In this document: positions 15,693-25,316 of the stretch, piece by piece
Layout of the letters: the number at the start of each line of letters is the position of its first letter
How positions within the stretch are numbered: the stretch's first letter is position 1
DNA from: Saccharopolyspora sp. SCSIO 74807
Lineage (GTDB): Bacteria > Actinomycetota > Actinomycetes > Mycobacteriales > Pseudonocardiaceae
Direction of reading: 5' to 3'
DNA length: 64,000 bases
Assembly: GCF_037023755.1 (NCBI RefSeq)
Contig: NZ_CP146100.1
Span: 1,738,501 to 1,802,500 of the forward strand
The notes under the pieces: generated by a model
The model's database searches: none
Told to the model about the DNA's origin: nothing
The model's input: the letters and a program-made list of their open reading frames with translations, nothing else
Made by a program: the position numbers and the translations under genes

Positions 15693-16883
15693 ATGGCGCT
15701 GTGGCCGAGGCTCCGGGCGCCCGCCTTGATCTACGGGCTGCTGGTCGAAACCGCGGCCCTCGCCGTGGTGCTCCCGGTGGTGCTGGGCAGCTCGCCGCCG
15801 AGCCCGGGCGAATGGCTGCGCTTCAGCATGCTTGCGGCCACCGCGGGCGTGGTCATCATCGCGACCTCGGTGTCGATCCGGGTGCGCAGCGAGGTGCGGC
15901 GCGACCCGTGGACGGTGCACACCGCCTACCTCGCGGCGGGCGGGCTGACGCTGCCGCCGGATCTGCTGGTCCTGCTGCTGGTCGGGCCCGGTCTGCACGC
16001 CGCGCTGGAGCGGCGCCCGGAGCCGCACCGGTGGCTGTTCGTCAGCGCCGCGACGGTCTGGGCCGTGTTCGCCGCCCGGTGGGTGATCGGCTGGCGGGAC
16101 CCGGCGTGGAATCCGGTGCTGATCGTGCTCGCGGGCACCGTGTTGTTGCTGGTCCGGGCCGCGCTCGTCGCCATCGGCCTGCGGCTGCGGGACCCGGACG
16201 CGCGCGGTTCGGAAGTGCTGGGCGAGTCCGCCGACGTGCTGCTGGGCATCGTGGCGGCGTGCTTCGGCGGTGTGCTGGGCATGGCGGTGCTGCGGGAGCC
16301 GGGCGTGGCGCTGCTGGGAGCTCCGGTGCTGGCGTTGCTCGATCTGGCCGGGCAGCTGCCGCACTGGCGCCGCTCGGCGCAGCGCGACGGCAAGACCGGG
16401 CTGGCCAATGCGCTGCACTGGGACCGCCTCGCCCGGGCCGAGCTGCGCCGGGCGTGCGCGCGGCAGCAGCCGACCGCGGTGCTGCTGCTGGACTTGGACC
16501 ACTTCAAGCGGGTCAACGACGAGGTGGGGCACATGGCCGGTGACGCGGTGCTCGCGGCCGTGGCGCTGACGCTGCGCGGCAGCGTCCGCAAGGACGACGT
16601 GGTCGGCAGGTTCGGCGGCGAGGAGTTCGTGGTGCTGCTGCCGACGGCCGCACCGGAGGTGGCCCGCGTGGTCGCCGACCGCATCCGATTGGCGATCGCT
16701 GCGCTTTCCGTGCCCACGCGGGACACCCTCGGCGAGCCGCGCGAGCTGTGCGGGGTGACGGTGAGCGCCGGGGTGGCGACCTCGGTGCGGTTCGGCTACG
16801 AGCTCGGGGATCTGCTGGCCGCCGCGGACGCGGCGCTGATGCAGGCGAAGTCGGCGGGGCGGAATGCGGTCACCGTGGCGTAG
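15693..16883 (+). CDS. Membrane GGDEF diguanylate cyclase
   Basis: This 396-residue protein has about six N-terminal membrane segments (LIYGLLVETAALAVVLPVVL through VALLGAPVLALLDLAGQLP) and a C-terminal GGDEF domain starting DGKTGLANALHWDRLARAEL. The active-site loop is GRFGGEEFVVLLP, a canonical GGEEF. The inhibitory I-site RxxD (RKDD) lies five residues before it. The start of the domain has the metal-binding LLLDLDHFKRVND. It should make cyclic di-GMP and be product-inhibited. The ATG at 15693 was chosen for the membrane-compatible start and the upstream GAAGAGACGCGAGG. It is divergent from the kinase operon. It is a candidate development or envelope regulator. Confidence 0.92.
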   Translation: MALWPRLRAPALIYGLLVETAALAVVLPVVLGSSPPSPGEWLRFSMLAATAGVVIIATSVSIRVRSEVRRDPWTVHTAYLAAGGLTLPPDLLVLLLVGPGLHAALERRPEPHRWLFVSAATVWAVFAARWVIGWRDPAWNPVLIVLAGTVLLLVRAALVAIGLRLRDPDARGSEVLGESADVLLGIVAACFGGVLGMAVLREPGVALLGAPVLALLDLAGQLPHWRRSAQRDGKTGLANALHWDRLARAELRRACARQQPTAVLLLDLDHFKRVNDEVGHMAGDAVLAAVALTLRGSVRKDDVVGRFGGEEFVVLLPTAAPEVARVVADRIRLAIAALSVPTRDTLGEPRELCGVTVSAGVATSVRFGYELGDLLAAADAALMQAKSAGRNAVTVA

Positions 16884-16953
16884 CCGCCTTTCCGGACCGC
16901 GCAGGCGACAATTCCTGAATAGATTTCGTGTTCGGTGGAATCCCGGCGTGCGG

Positions 16954-18177
16954 TCACCGAGCGTCGTCCGAATCCGTTTCCCGCGCGACCGATTCCCCGT
17001 CGGAATCCGCGTCCGGCTCCGCCTGCCGCGGGTCGTCCGGATCCACCAGCGACGCCGAGGTCTCCCCGGCCGCCAGCGAGCGGATCGCCGAGTTCAGCAC
17101 CGCGACCAGCGGCACCGACAGCAGCGCCCCCACGATGCCCGCGACCACCACGCCTGCGCTGATCGCCAGCACCACCGCCAGCGCGTGGATCCGCACCGCA
17201 CGTCCCAGCAGCATCGGCTGCAGCACGTTGCCTTCGAGCTGCTGCACCGCCAGCACCACCGCGACCACCAGCAGGGCGTCCACCGGGCCGCTGGTCACCA
17301 GCGCGACCAGCACCGCCACCGCGCCGGAAGCCACCGCGCCGACGATCGGCACGAACCCGCCGAGGAACACCAGGGCGGACAGCGGCAGCGCCAGCGGCAC
17401 CCCGATGGCCGTCAGCCCGATCCCGATGCCGATCGCATCGGCCACGGCGACCAGCGCTGTCGCCCGCACGTAGCCGACCAGCGAGGCGAACCCGCGCACC
17501 CCGGCCACGTCCACCCGGTCCCGCGCCGCGCTCGGCACCAGCTTCAGCAGGAACGTCCACACCTGCCGCCCGTCGTGCAGGAAGAAGATCAGCGTGAACA
17601 GTGCCAGCACCAGGCCGGTGAGCAGGTTGCCGAACGTGGAGGCGGTGGACAGCGCCCCGCTGGTCAGCGCGGCCTGGTTCTCCTGCAGCCAGCCGGCGGC
17701 CTGCCCGATGTACTGGTCGATCTGCTCCTCGCGCAGGTGCAGCGGCCCCTGCAGCAGCCAGCCCCGGATCTGGTCGAAGCTGCGCAGGATCTGCCGCTGC
17801 AACGCCGGAAAACCGCTGATGAAAGCGTTGATCACGAAGCTGAGCACGCTGCCGACCAGCGCCAGCCCGCCGATCAGCACGACCGCGGTCGCCAGCGCCC
17901 GCGGCACCCGGATTCGGCCCAGCCACGGAACCGCGGTGCTGACCCGCTCCGGCATCCGCAGCCGCGTCACCCAGGACACCGCGGGTGCCAGCAGCGCGGC
18001 CAGCAGCAGGGCGATGGCCACCGGGATCACCACGACGTACAGCCGGCCGATCGCCATCCCCAGCACGTAGAACAGGCCGAGCACCACCAGGATCCGCCAG
18101 GACACCGCTGCCGATACCCGCAGCACGCGCGGCACGTCGGAGGCGGCGTCGGCCGGAGTGATCTTCGCGTCGCTCAC
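16954..18177 (-). CDS. AI-2E family transporter (putative permease, UPF0118)
   Basis: This 407-residue polytopic membrane protein has about eight helices in the AI-2E/TerC-like permease pattern: a paired N-terminal set (AAVSWRILVVLGLFYVLGMA), a long periplasmic amphipathic region (ILRSFDQIRGWLLQGPLHLREEQI), and the C-terminal set with LGGFVPIVGAVASG and VQQLEGNVLQPMLLG, the family signature. Members include Na+/H+ antiporters and poorly defined exporters, so the substrate is unknown. The GTG at 18177 lies 6 nt after TACGGT, a -10-like box, and has no good ribosome site. This suggests a leaderless transcript. The C-terminal tail is acidic and likely disordered. Confidence 0.9.
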   Translation of the reverse strand: MSDAKITPADAASDVPRVLRVSAAVSWRILVVLGLFYVLGMAIGRLYVVVIPVAIALLLAALLAPAVSWVTRLRMPERVSTAVPWLGRIRVPRALATAVVLIGGLALVGSVLSFVINAFISGFPALQRQILRSFDQIRGWLLQGPLHLREEQIDQYIGQAAGWLQENQAALTSGALSTASTFGNLLTGLVLALFTLIFFLHDGRQVWTFLLKLVPSAARDRVDVAGVRGFASLVGYVRATALVAVADAIGIGIGLTAIGVPLALPLSALVFLGGFVPIVGAVASGAVAVLVALVTSGPVDALLVVAVVLAVQQLEGNVLQPMLLGRAVRIHALAVVLAISAGVVVAGIVGALLSVPLVAVLNSAIRSLAAGETSASLVDPDDPRQAEPDADSDGESVARETDSDDAR

Positions 18178-18419
18178 CCTGCAACCGTAGCCGTGCCGGT
18201 TGCGTGCCCGGGCGCCCGGAGCGATCTTGACGCGGTTTCCGCGGAGATTTTCTTGTAACTCGATCCGGCGATGTTGGTGGTGACCGGGTACCTCCGCGGC
18301 CGCTGCGCTGACAAAGTTCCCGTCGGCAATGCGGATCAAGCCGCCGGATGGCGCAATCTCGCGGGTGAGCGAGTGCGGCGCCCGGGGCGACAACGCCGAG
18401 CACGGGACCGGAACAGCAG

Positions 18420-19334
18420 ATGTCGGACAGCCTCCGGAGGACGGGCGGCGGCCGCGGATGGCGGCTGCTGGCCCGGACGCTGGTCGTCGCGGGCGCGACG
18501 GCCGCGGGCACCTCGGTGGGCTGGCTGGCGCACGCGGCGGAGCCCGTCCTGCCCGAGATCACCGTGCCTGGCCCAGCCGAACAGGTCGCCGCCGCTGCGG
18601 TCGGCCACGCGGACGGGGCCGCTGCCCAGCAAGGCCGTGCGATGATCGACGACGGCGCGCAGGCCGCGGATTCCCGGCCCGCGGCGGACGATTCCGCGCC
18701 CTCGCTGCTGTCCTTAGCTACCGACACCGCTCGCGGGCTCGTGCCCGCGCCGCAGCCCGAGCCGGACTCCGCGGAAGCCGGCGAGTTCGCGCTGCACGAC
18801 CTGGACCCGCAGCGCCTCGTCGGCACGGCCGAGTCGGCCGCGGACCTGGTGCCCGGTGCGCACTCGCTGCTGGACCCGCTGAGCGACGGGCACTCCGGCG
18901 ATCCGGCCCCGACGGAGCCCGCCCCGCCCGCGGCCGAACCCGAACCGCCATCGTGGACACCGGAGGCGCCGCCCGCGCCGCTCGCCGCGCGACCTCCGCC
19001 CTCCGCTGCGGCACCGCTTCCGCACCACCTCGACGAACCGCGCACCGCACCCGAGCCGGCAGCCGACGGCGGCGCCGTGATCACAAGCGAGAGCCCGGAC
19101 AGTCCCGCGCCGCCACTGCCCTGGCCACCGCGCCACCCGGGTCTGCTGCCCGCGCCGCCCGCCGCCGGATGTGGTTGCCCGGCCGACGGACTCGGCCACG
19201 GCGGCGGGCTCGGCATCACCGGGCAACCGCCGTCGTCCACACCGCTGCCCACGGCCGCGCAACGCGTCGAACATCCGGCCGCGCGCGCCCTGCTCGGCGC
19301 CGAAGGCTCGGCACCCGGCACCACGCCCGACTAG
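18420..19334 (+). CDS. Exported Pro/Ala-rich protein of unknown function
   Basis: I do not recognise this 304-residue protein. It starts with a basic stretch (SLRRTGGGRGWRLLARTL) and a hydrophobic segment (VVAGATAAGTSVGWLAHAA) that looks like a signal peptide. The rest is disordered in appearance: runs of Pro, Ala, Glu and Asp, and a late Cys-Gly-Cys (AGCGCPADG). The ATG at 18420 has GGAACAG upstream, a modest site. The next gene, at 19434, encodes another exported low-complexity protein on the same strand after 99 bp, so they may form a unit. GC-rich codon bias at third positions supports real coding in this frame. Confidence 0.7.
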   Translation: MSDSLRRTGGGRGWRLLARTLVVAGATAAGTSVGWLAHAAEPVLPEITVPGPAEQVAAAAVGHADGAAAQQGRAMIDDGAQAADSRPAADDSAPSLLSLATDTARGLVPAPQPEPDSAEAGEFALHDLDPQRLVGTAESAADLVPGAHSLLDPLSDGHSGDPAPTEPAPPAAEPEPPSWTPEAPPAPLAARPPPSAAAPLPHHLDEPRTAPEPAADGGAVITSESPDSPAPPLPWPPRHPGLLPAPPAAGCGCPADGLGHGGGLGITGQPPSSTPLPTAAQRVEHPAARALLGAEGSAPGTTPD

Positions 19335-19433
19335 GTCGGCGATCAACCGCGACGCGCCCCGGAGATCCGATGCGGCGCTCCCCCGAACCACTGCTCTTCC
19401 CCGCCCGCGCGGGACACATCCGAAGGAGACCCC

Positions 19434-20777
19434 ATGCAGACCTGGGCGAAGCGAGGCGTCCGCGCCGCGCTGGTGACCGGCGGTGTGCTGGCCGTGGGAA
19501 CGACCATGGCCGCCACCGAAGACGCGAACGCCGCGCGGCATTCCGGCGACTCCCCCGCAGGCAACGGCGCGCATCGCGCGTCGAGCGCGGACCAGCACCG
19601 GCCGCTGCACAGCGCGGAGGACACCCAGCCGATATTCCCCGCGCGCGACGCAGCCGTGCGGATGGACGGCGAGCTGTTCCCCGCGCACCTGCGTTCCGGT
19701 GGAGACGGGCGCTACCGGGCGCTGGTGCTCACCGGCCGGATCGACCCGGTGCGGGACCTGCTTCCTGCCGTCGAAGACGCGCCCACGCGGGAGATCCCCG
19801 CGCTGAGCGAGCAGGGCTGGCTCGCGTCGCGGGTGCCGCGGATGGAACTCGCGGGCTGGGTGGCCGACCCGGCCACCGCGCGCCCGGCGCCGAGCGCGGG
19901 CAGGCACAGCATGGAGCCCGGTGCCGCGCCCTCCCGGCACGCGCTGCGCACTCCGGCTGAGGGGTTCCACCGGTCGCTGAGCTGGGCGGGAGCGATCGGC
20001 GAGGTGGTTCGCGAGCAACCGCGCGCCGCGGCTCCGGCGGGCGAGGGGCTGGTGTCGCTGTGGCAGCAGTCCCAGCGGCAGGAGACCCAGCCGCAGGAGG
20101 CTCGGCGGCAGGAGGTTCATCGCCAGGCGCCGCCCACGGCCGCGCTGCTCGACGCCGAGTCGGTCGACCTCACTTCCGGCGTGCTCCCAGCGCCGGAGTA
20201 CCGGCTGCACACGCTGCCGCCGTCGCTGCTCGCGGTGGCGCTGGACGAGCCCGCGCACGCGATCGGCCAGCGGGACTCCGTGTCGTCGCAACTGCCGGGC
20301 GAGTACCTGGTCGCCGCGAACGAGGCGCCGGCTCTTCAGCACCCGTTGGTGGCCGAGCCGCGCGCGGCGGAGCGGCCCGGTGTGCAGGCACCGCTGCCGC
20401 CGCTGGGCGAGCTCAACGCCTTCGGCGCCGACCGCGTCTCCGCGCCCGCTCCCGAGCGGGTGGGTGCTGCGTTCGATCGAGCGATGCGGACCGGCGACCT
20501 GCCGACCACGCCGCTGCTGGCCGCCCGCTTCACCAGCGACCCGCTGAAGCTGCCGGTGCAGGTCAAACCGCTCGACGCGCTCGACGCAGTACTGGCGGAA
20601 CGGGACGTGGTGGCCCGCAACCCGTTCCCGATGCCGCGTGCGGCGCCGGTCGAGATGGCGCTGCCGGTGCTCGGCGGCCCGCTGCCGTCGCTGGTCGTGC
20701 CGGGGAGGGGTTCGCCATCGCCGGGCCCCGCCCCGGGACGCAGCATCGAGGACACCGTCGAGTTGCAGCGCATCTGA
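19434..20777 (+). CDS. Exported protein of unknown function
   Basis: This 447-residue protein is not recognised beyond its start. MQTWAKRGVRAALVTGG followed by VLAVGTTMAATEDANA is a signal peptide style often seen on exported proteins of Pseudonocardiales (family knowledge). The mature chain is long, hydrophilic and Pro/Ala-rich, with a Gln-rich patch (QQSQRQETQPQEARRQEV) near residues 210-230. It has no Cys and no clear enzyme motif. The start at 19434 is well supported by CGAAGGAGACCCC. A bidirectional terminator follows. It may be structural or surface-bound. The function is unknown. Confidence 0.8.
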   Translation: MQTWAKRGVRAALVTGGVLAVGTTMAATEDANAARHSGDSPAGNGAHRASSADQHRPLHSAEDTQPIFPARDAAVRMDGELFPAHLRSGGDGRYRALVLTGRIDPVRDLLPAVEDAPTREIPALSEQGWLASRVPRMELAGWVADPATARPAPSAGRHSMEPGAAPSRHALRTPAEGFHRSLSWAGAIGEVVREQPRAAAPAGEGLVSLWQQSQRQETQPQEARRQEVHRQAPPTAALLDAESVDLTSGVLPAPEYRLHTLPPSLLAVALDEPAHAIGQRDSVSSQLPGEYLVAANEAPALQHPLVAEPRAAERPGVQAPLPPLGELNAFGADRVSAPAPERVGAAFDRAMRTGDLPTTPLLAARFTSDPLKLPVQVKPLDALDAVLAERDVVARNPFPMPRAAPVEMALPVLGGPLPSLVVPGRGSPSPGPAPGRSIEDTVELQRI

Positions 20778-20790
20778 GCCCTGCCGCGCA

Positions 20791-20821
20791 AAACGGCCGC
20801 CGGACATCCGGCGGCCGTTTT
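20791..20821. terminator. Bidirectional intrinsic terminator
   Basis: AAACGGCCGCCGGA pairs with TCCGGCGGCCGTTT around CA, with flanking A and T tracts on both strands. It ends both the exported-protein gene (+) and the GT87 gene (-). Confidence 0.9.
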
Positions 20822-20831
20822 CGTCGCTCGC

Positions 20832-22133
20832 TCAGGAAGCCGCGGTGACCGGCTCGGTGGTTTCCGCGATGTCCCGGCCCGCGCCGGTCCGCCGCGCCCG
20901 CCACCAAGCGAGCCCGGCGTAAACCAGCAGCGCGAGTCCGAAGTAGACGTAAGCGTTGCCGATCAGGTGCTCGAAGAGGTTCCAGCGCAGCTCGCGGCCG
21001 TAGCCCTGCGGCACCTTCCAGTGCGGTCCGATCATGAAGAAGGACGCGGCCAGCGCGGTGATCACCAGCAGCGGCCAGTTCCGCCTGCTCCACGCGGCCC
21101 CCGCCAGCAGCACCAGCCCCGGAATCGCCCACACCCAGTGGTGCGACCAGGAGATCGGCGACACCAGCAGCGACAGGACGCCGTTGAGCGTCACCGCCAT
21201 CGGCAGGTCCTGCTGCCGGATCGCGTGCACCATGCCCACCACGGCCAGCGCCAGCACCAGCACCGCCAGCACGAGGAACACGATCGACACGTGCCCGACG
21301 CCGAGCTTGGTCAGCGCCGAGCGCAGCGACTGGTTGCCCGCGTAAACCGAGGCGTCGCCGGTGAACGTCGGCCCGAACGAGACGTTGCCGGTGGCCAGCA
21401 CCTGGTGCAGCCAGAACTCGCGCGCGTCGTCGAAGGCCAGCACGACTCCGGCCAGCACGGTGCCGAGGAAGCCCAGCACCGCCATCAGGACCGGCCGGAA
21501 GTCCTTGCGCAGCACGAAGAACAGCAGGAAGGCGGCCGGGGTGAGCTTGATCCCTGCGGCGATCCCGATCAGCAGCCCGCGCGGGTAGGGCAGCTTGCGG
21601 CCCGGTTCGGTGCGCCACAGGCAGTCCACCGCGACCATCGCCATCAGCACGAGGTTGATCTGCGCGTAGGTGATGGTCTCCATCACCGGCTCGGACAACG
21701 TCGCCAGCGGCAGCGCGACCGCGGTGCCCAGCAGCAGCCGCTCGCGCTGCCCGCGCAGGAACTTCGCGGTGCCGAGCACCACGTACAGCGTGATCAGCAG
21801 CGACAGGTGCGAGACGAGCATGATGACCGCCACCGCGGCGGTCTTGGGCACCAGCCCGAGCGGGCTGAACAGGATCGCCGCGAACGGCGGGTAGATGAAC
21901 GGCAGCTTGAGGCCCGACTCGGTGGCGGGCAGCGGTCCGTAGACGTCCTGGCCCGCGAGCCAGGCGCGCGCGCCGAGCCGGTAGACCTCGCCGTCGATGT
22001 GGTCGTGCGGGCTGATCGTGGAGACCATGAGCACGGCGACCAGCTCGGCGATCCCGATCGCCAGCAGCAGTCCTCGGTGCTCGTGCATCAGCTGGCGCAG
22101 TGCGGGTCTCGTCGCCGGTCCGCTCACCGCCAC
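20832..22133 (-). CDS. GT87-type polyprenol-phosphate-mannose-dependent mannosyltransferase
   Basis: This 433-residue polytopic membrane protein belongs to the GT87 (DUF2029) family, which includes the alpha-1,2-mannosyltransferases that build lipomannan side chains in mycobacteria. The early loop HDHIDGEVYRLGARAWLAGQ holds the conserved catalytic Asp region. About ten membrane helices follow, with YAQINLVLMAMVAVDCLW, GIAAGIKLTPAAFLLFFVLR and the SPISWSHHWVWAIPGL motif. The GTG at 22133 is supported by GGACGGTGAACC, and an in-frame GTG at 22127 is possible. It is convergent with the exported protein at 19434. The exact glycan substrate is inferred. Confidence 0.88.
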   Translation of the reverse strand: MAVSGPATRPALRQLMHEHRGLLLAIGIAELVAVLMVSTISPHDHIDGEVYRLGARAWLAGQDVYGPLPATESGLKLPFIYPPFAAILFSPLGLVPKTAAVAVIMLVSHLSLLITLYVVLGTAKFLRGQRERLLLGTAVALPLATLSEPVMETITYAQINLVLMAMVAVDCLWRTEPGRKLPYPRGLLIGIAAGIKLTPAAFLLFFVLRKDFRPVLMAVLGFLGTVLAGVVLAFDDAREFWLHQVLATGNVSFGPTFTGDASVYAGNQSLRSALTKLGVGHVSIVFLVLAVLVLALAVVGMVHAIRQQDLPMAVTLNGVLSLLVSPISWSHHWVWAIPGLVLLAGAAWSRRNWPLLVITALAASFFMIGPHWKVPQGYGRELRWNLFEHLIGNAYVYFGLALLVYAGLAWWRARRTGAGRDIAETTEPVTAAS

Positions 22134-22358
22134 GGTTCACCGTCCAGGTCGTAGTGCGGGTGCCGTCGCCGATCCGGCGACCTTGCCCAGCCTAGAGGCC
22201 GCCTTGATCGCGCTCGGAGCGCGTCGCCGCGTCGCGGGCGGCCGGGCGGACCGGAGTCGGTTACCGTCAACCGTCCGGACAGGTCGATTCCCGCATCGGG
22301 TGGCGCCTGATCGACAGCAACGATACTTGCTGACCCAGCGTTATTAGCGTTCCGTGAA

Positions 22359-22378
22359 TACCACCATTACGGGTGGTA
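22359..22378. promoter_or_regulatory. Inverted repeat upstream of PAS-GGDEF gene
   Basis: TACCACC and GGTGGTA are separated by 6 bp, about 80 bp before the 22456 start. It is a plausible operator. The remainder of the 322-bp gap 22134-22455 holds no gene that I can see. Confidence 0.4.
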
Positions 22379-22455
22379 GTGATGCTCTTGAATTAGCCCC
22401 TCTCCGCGGAGGAGAGTCCAGAGGACTGCTCCGTTTGGTGGGGAGGAGGGGCCGA

Positions 22456-23304
22456 ATGAGTGTCCTCGACGTGACAGCACCGTCCCAGTTGCCGCCGATC
22501 TGGGACGAGCTGATCACCGGGCTGACCGTTGGTGTGCTGCTCACCGACGAGCGCGGCCAGGTGCTCGCCACCAACGACGTCGCCGCGGACCTCATGCAGC
22601 TGACCAAGTCCGATCTGCTCACCGGCGCCCGCCCCAGCGGCTGGACGGTGCGCGACGACACCGGCGCGGCCATGCCGGACTGGTCCGAACTGGCCGGCCA
22701 GGTGCTGCGCGCCGGTTCCCCGCTGTCCACCCCGATGGTGGTCGAGCGCGGCGGCCACCCGACGCGGCTGTGGGGCGATTTCCACGCGGTCCGCGCACAG
22801 GGCAAGCGCCGGGTGCTGATCCTGCTGCAGGCCGTGCAGACCGACGTCGGTCACGCCCGCGGCCTGCTCGACCCGCTGACCGGCCTGCCGGGGCGCGCGC
22901 TGCTGCTGGACCGGCTGGAGCAGTCCCTGGTGCGGGCGCGCACCCGCGGCATGCTCACCACCCTGGTGCTGATCGACGTGCAGCAGCTGGCCGCGTTCAA
23001 CACCGAGCACGGTTTCGACCGCGGCGACGAACTGCTCAGCACCCTCGCGGGCAGGCTCCGGCAAGGTCTGCCCGACGAGCACACCGTGGCCCGCTACGGC
23101 GGCGACGAGTTCGCACTGGTCGCCGACCACCCGCACGGCACCGGTGCGGCGATCGCCCAGCAGGCGCGCCGGGTGGCGACCTGGCCGATGCGGATCGGCC
23201 GCTCCCGGGTGCGGCCGGGGTTGCGGGTCTCCTGGGTCACCACCAACGGCAACGCCACCGCGCACGCGGTGCTCTCCCGCGCCGAGCAGCAGCTGCAGCA
23301 TTGA
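22456..23304 (+). CDS. PAS-GGDEF domain protein
   Basis: This 282-residue soluble protein has an N-terminal PAS-like sensor (IWDELITGLTVGVLLTDERG, ATNDVAADLMQLTKSDLLTG, residues about 10-115) and a C-terminal GGDEF domain (LLDPLTGLPGRALLLDRLEQ, then VARYGGDEFALVADHP). The active site GGDEF is intact. The metal-binding LIDVQQLAAFN has Asp but lacks the usual second acidic position, and the domain is short and ends soon after, without the EAL partner common in this group. It may therefore be a weak cyclase or a GTP/c-di-GMP sensor. The ATG at 22456 has a strong GGGGAGGAGGGGCCGA site. It is convergent with ino1, 24 bp away. Confidence 0.88.
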   Translation: MSVLDVTAPSQLPPIWDELITGLTVGVLLTDERGQVLATNDVAADLMQLTKSDLLTGARPSGWTVRDDTGAAMPDWSELAGQVLRAGSPLSTPMVVERGGHPTRLWGDFHAVRAQGKRRVLILLQAVQTDVGHARGLLDPLTGLPGRALLLDRLEQSLVRARTRGMLTTLVLIDVQQLAAFNTEHGFDRGDELLSTLAGRLRQGLPDEHTVARYGGDEFALVADHPHGTGAAIAQQARRVATWPMRIGRSRVRPGLRVSWVTTNGNATAHAVLSRAEQQLQH

Positions 23305-23328
23305 TCCGCGCGGGCGGCGGGGAGTTCC

Positions 23329-24414
23329 TCAGCTGGTGATGAAGTCCTCGACCGCCTGGTAGGCGTCGGAGTCCGCGTACTGCTCCGGCGGCGATTTCAT
23401 GAAGTACGACGAAGCGGACAGCACCGGTCCGCCGACGCCGCGGTCCTTGGCGATCTTCGCGGCGCGCAGCGCGTCGATGATGATCCCCGCCGAGTTCGGC
23501 GAGTCCCACACCTCCAGCTTGTACTCCAGGTTCAGCGGCACGTCGCCGAACGCGCGGCCTTCCAGCCGGATGTAGGCCCACTTGCGGTCGTCCAGCCACG
23601 GCACGTAGTCCGACGGGCCGATGTGCACGTTGCGCTTGTCCAGGTCGCGCTGCACCTGCGAGGTGACCGACTGGGTCTTGGAGGTCTTCTTCGACTCCAA
23701 GCGCTGGGATTCCTTCATGTTCAGGAAGTCCATGTTGCCGCCGACGTTGAGCTGCATCGTGCGGTCCAGGTGCACGCCCCGGTCCTCGAACAGCTTGGCC
23801 AGCACCCGGTGCGTGATCGTCGCGCCGACCTGCGACTTGATGTCGTCGCCGACGATCGGCACCCCGGCGTCGGTGAACTTCCGCGCCCACTCCGGGTCGG
23901 AGGCGATGAACACCGGCAGCGCGTTGACGAACGCCACCCCGGCGTCCAGCGCGGCCTGCGCGTAGAACTTGCCCGCGTCTTCCGAGCCCACCGGGAGGTA
24001 GGACACCAGCACGTCCACCTCGGCGTCGCGCAGTGCCTGCGCCACGTCGACCGGCTGCTCCTCGGCCTCGGTGATCGTTTCGCGGTAGAACTGCCCGAGG
24101 CCGTCGAGGGTTCGCCCGCGCTGCACCGGCACGCCCAGCGGCGGCACGTCGGCGATCTTGATGGTGTTGTTCTCGCTGGCCACGATCGCTTCGGAGAGGT
24201 CCCTGCCGACCTTCTTGGCGTCCACGTCGAACGCGGCCACGAACTGCACGTCGCGCACGTGGTACTCGCCGAACTGCACGTGCATGAGTCCGGGTACGCG
24301 GGCGTCCGGGTCGGCGTCGGCGTAGTAGTGGACGCCCTGCACCAGCGAAGCGGCGCAATTGCCGACGCCTGCGATCGCCACTCGAACCGCACCCTCGCGG
24401 CGGTCTGTGCTCAT
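23329..24414 (-). CDS. ino1: Inositol-3-phosphate synthase
   Basis: This 361-residue cytoplasmic NAD-dependent enzyme converts glucose 6-phosphate to myo-inositol 3-phosphate, the precursor of phosphatidylinositol, LAM-type lipids and mycothiol. It has the actinobacterial sequence: [18 protein letters not shown] (Rossmann motif), [55 protein letters not shown] and [19 protein letters not shown]. The length is that of Mycobacterium Ino1. The ATG at 24414 has AAGGAGAACCCTGCC before it. The neighbouring DUF5318 and PBP genes keep the mycobacterial order. A good -10 (TATACT, minus strand at 24681-24676) lies about 260 bp upstream, giving a long leader. Confidence 0.97.
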   Translation of the reverse strand: MSTDRREGAVRVAIAGVGNCAASLVQGVHYYADADPDARVPGLMHVQFGEYHVRDVQFVAAFDVDAKKVGRDLSEAIVASENNTIKIADVPPLGVPVQRGRTLDGLGQFYRETITEAEEQPVDVAQALRDAEVDVLVSYLPVGSEDAGKFYAQAALDAGVAFVNALPVFIASDPEWARKFTDAGVPIVGDDIKSQVGATITHRVLAKLFEDRGVHLDRTMQLNVGGNMDFLNMKESQRLESKKTSKTQSVTSQVQRDLDKRNVHIGPSDYVPWLDDRKWAYIRLEGRAFGDVPLNLEYKLEVWDSPNSAGIIIDALRAAKIAKDRGVGGPVLSASSYFMKSPPEQYADSDAYQAVEDFITS

Positions 24415-24675
24415 GGCAGGGTTCTCCTTGTTGATCATTCGTCTCCCTTTCCCTGGCGGTCCGGCGCGCAGCGCGGGCGGCGCGCATCGACCGACCTGGT
24501 GCGCGGCCGCCTCCGGACCCCGACCGGTCCGCGCGCTGCGCCGCTGAACCTGACAACCGCGGCCCGGCCCGGGCTGTTCCCGCTGAGCCGGCTCCCCCCT
24601 CGAAAGGCGCGCGAACCGCGGCCCCCGGTGCGTCCCGGGGCCACCGGACCACCCGCGGCACTTGCTCGCCGAAGC

Positions 24676-24681
24676 AGTATA
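24676..24681 (-). promoter_or_regulatory. Candidate -10 element for ino1, with long leader
   Basis: TATACT on the minus strand is the best -10 in the 24415-24778 gap. It would give an ino1 leader of about 255 nt that is very GC-rich and contains several possible hairpins. I see no known riboswitch motif. Nothing else is recognised in this gap. Confidence 0.4.
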
Positions 24682-24814
24682 TCCGTCCGGGATCTCGGAA
24701 AATCGCAGGTCGGGCGCTACGGCGCCGCTACCGGCAGGCCGGGCAGACCGCACAAACCGGTCCTGCCCTGAACGGCGCATGGAGCCGCAGCAGCGGACAC
24801 GTACCCTGTCCCTC

Positions 24815-25219
24815 GTGCGGACCCAACGGCAAGTGGTGGATTACGCGTTGCAGCGCCGGGCGCTGCTCGCGCGGGTCCACGCGGGCCGAGTCGGGGTTGA
24901 TGAGGTCTGCGATGCCAACCCGTACCTGCTGCGGGCGGCGAAGTACCACGGCCAGCCCAGCGACGTGACCTGCCCGGTCTGCCGCAAGGAGTCGCTCACG
25001 ATGGTTTCGTGGATCTTCGGCGAGGAGCTCAAGCACGCTTCGGGCTCCGCCCGCGGCCCCGAAGAGCTGGAACGGTTCGCGGCCGTGTTCAAGGAATTCA
25101 CCGTGCACGTCGTCGAGGTGTGCCGCACCTGTCGGTGGAACCACCTGGTGCAGTCGTACGTGCTGGGCACCGGTGACTTGAACGACCGCCGCCACCGGCG
25201 CAAGACTGCGGCGGAGTGA
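24815..25219 (+). CDS. DUF5318 zinc-ribbon-like protein
   Basis: This 134-residue protein matches the family of M. tuberculosis Rv0049. It starts [20 protein letters not shown], continues [18 protein letters not shown] and [20 protein letters not shown], and ends [20 protein letters not shown]. The two CxxC pairs (CPVC, CRTC) suggest zinc binding. GTG 24815 is preferred because known homologues start here and TACCCT ends 7 nt upstream, fitting a leaderless mRNA. ATG 24779 would add 12 residues and lacks a good ribosome site. It lies just before the ponA-type gene, as in mycobacteria. The molecular role is unknown. Confidence 0.88.
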   Translation: MRTQRQVVDYALQRRALLARVHAGRVGVDEVCDANPYLLRAAKYHGQPSDVTCPVCRKESLTMVSWIFGEELKHASGSARGPEELERFAAVFKEFTVHVVEVCRTCRWNHLVQSYVLGTGDLNDRRHRRKTAAE

Positions 25220-25316
25220 ACCGGGCCGTGACACCCCAGCAGCGCCGCTCAGCGGGCGTACCCCGACTTGAATGCATCACCTGGCGTCGACCGACGCCTG
25301 TCCTGGAGGCCAACTC

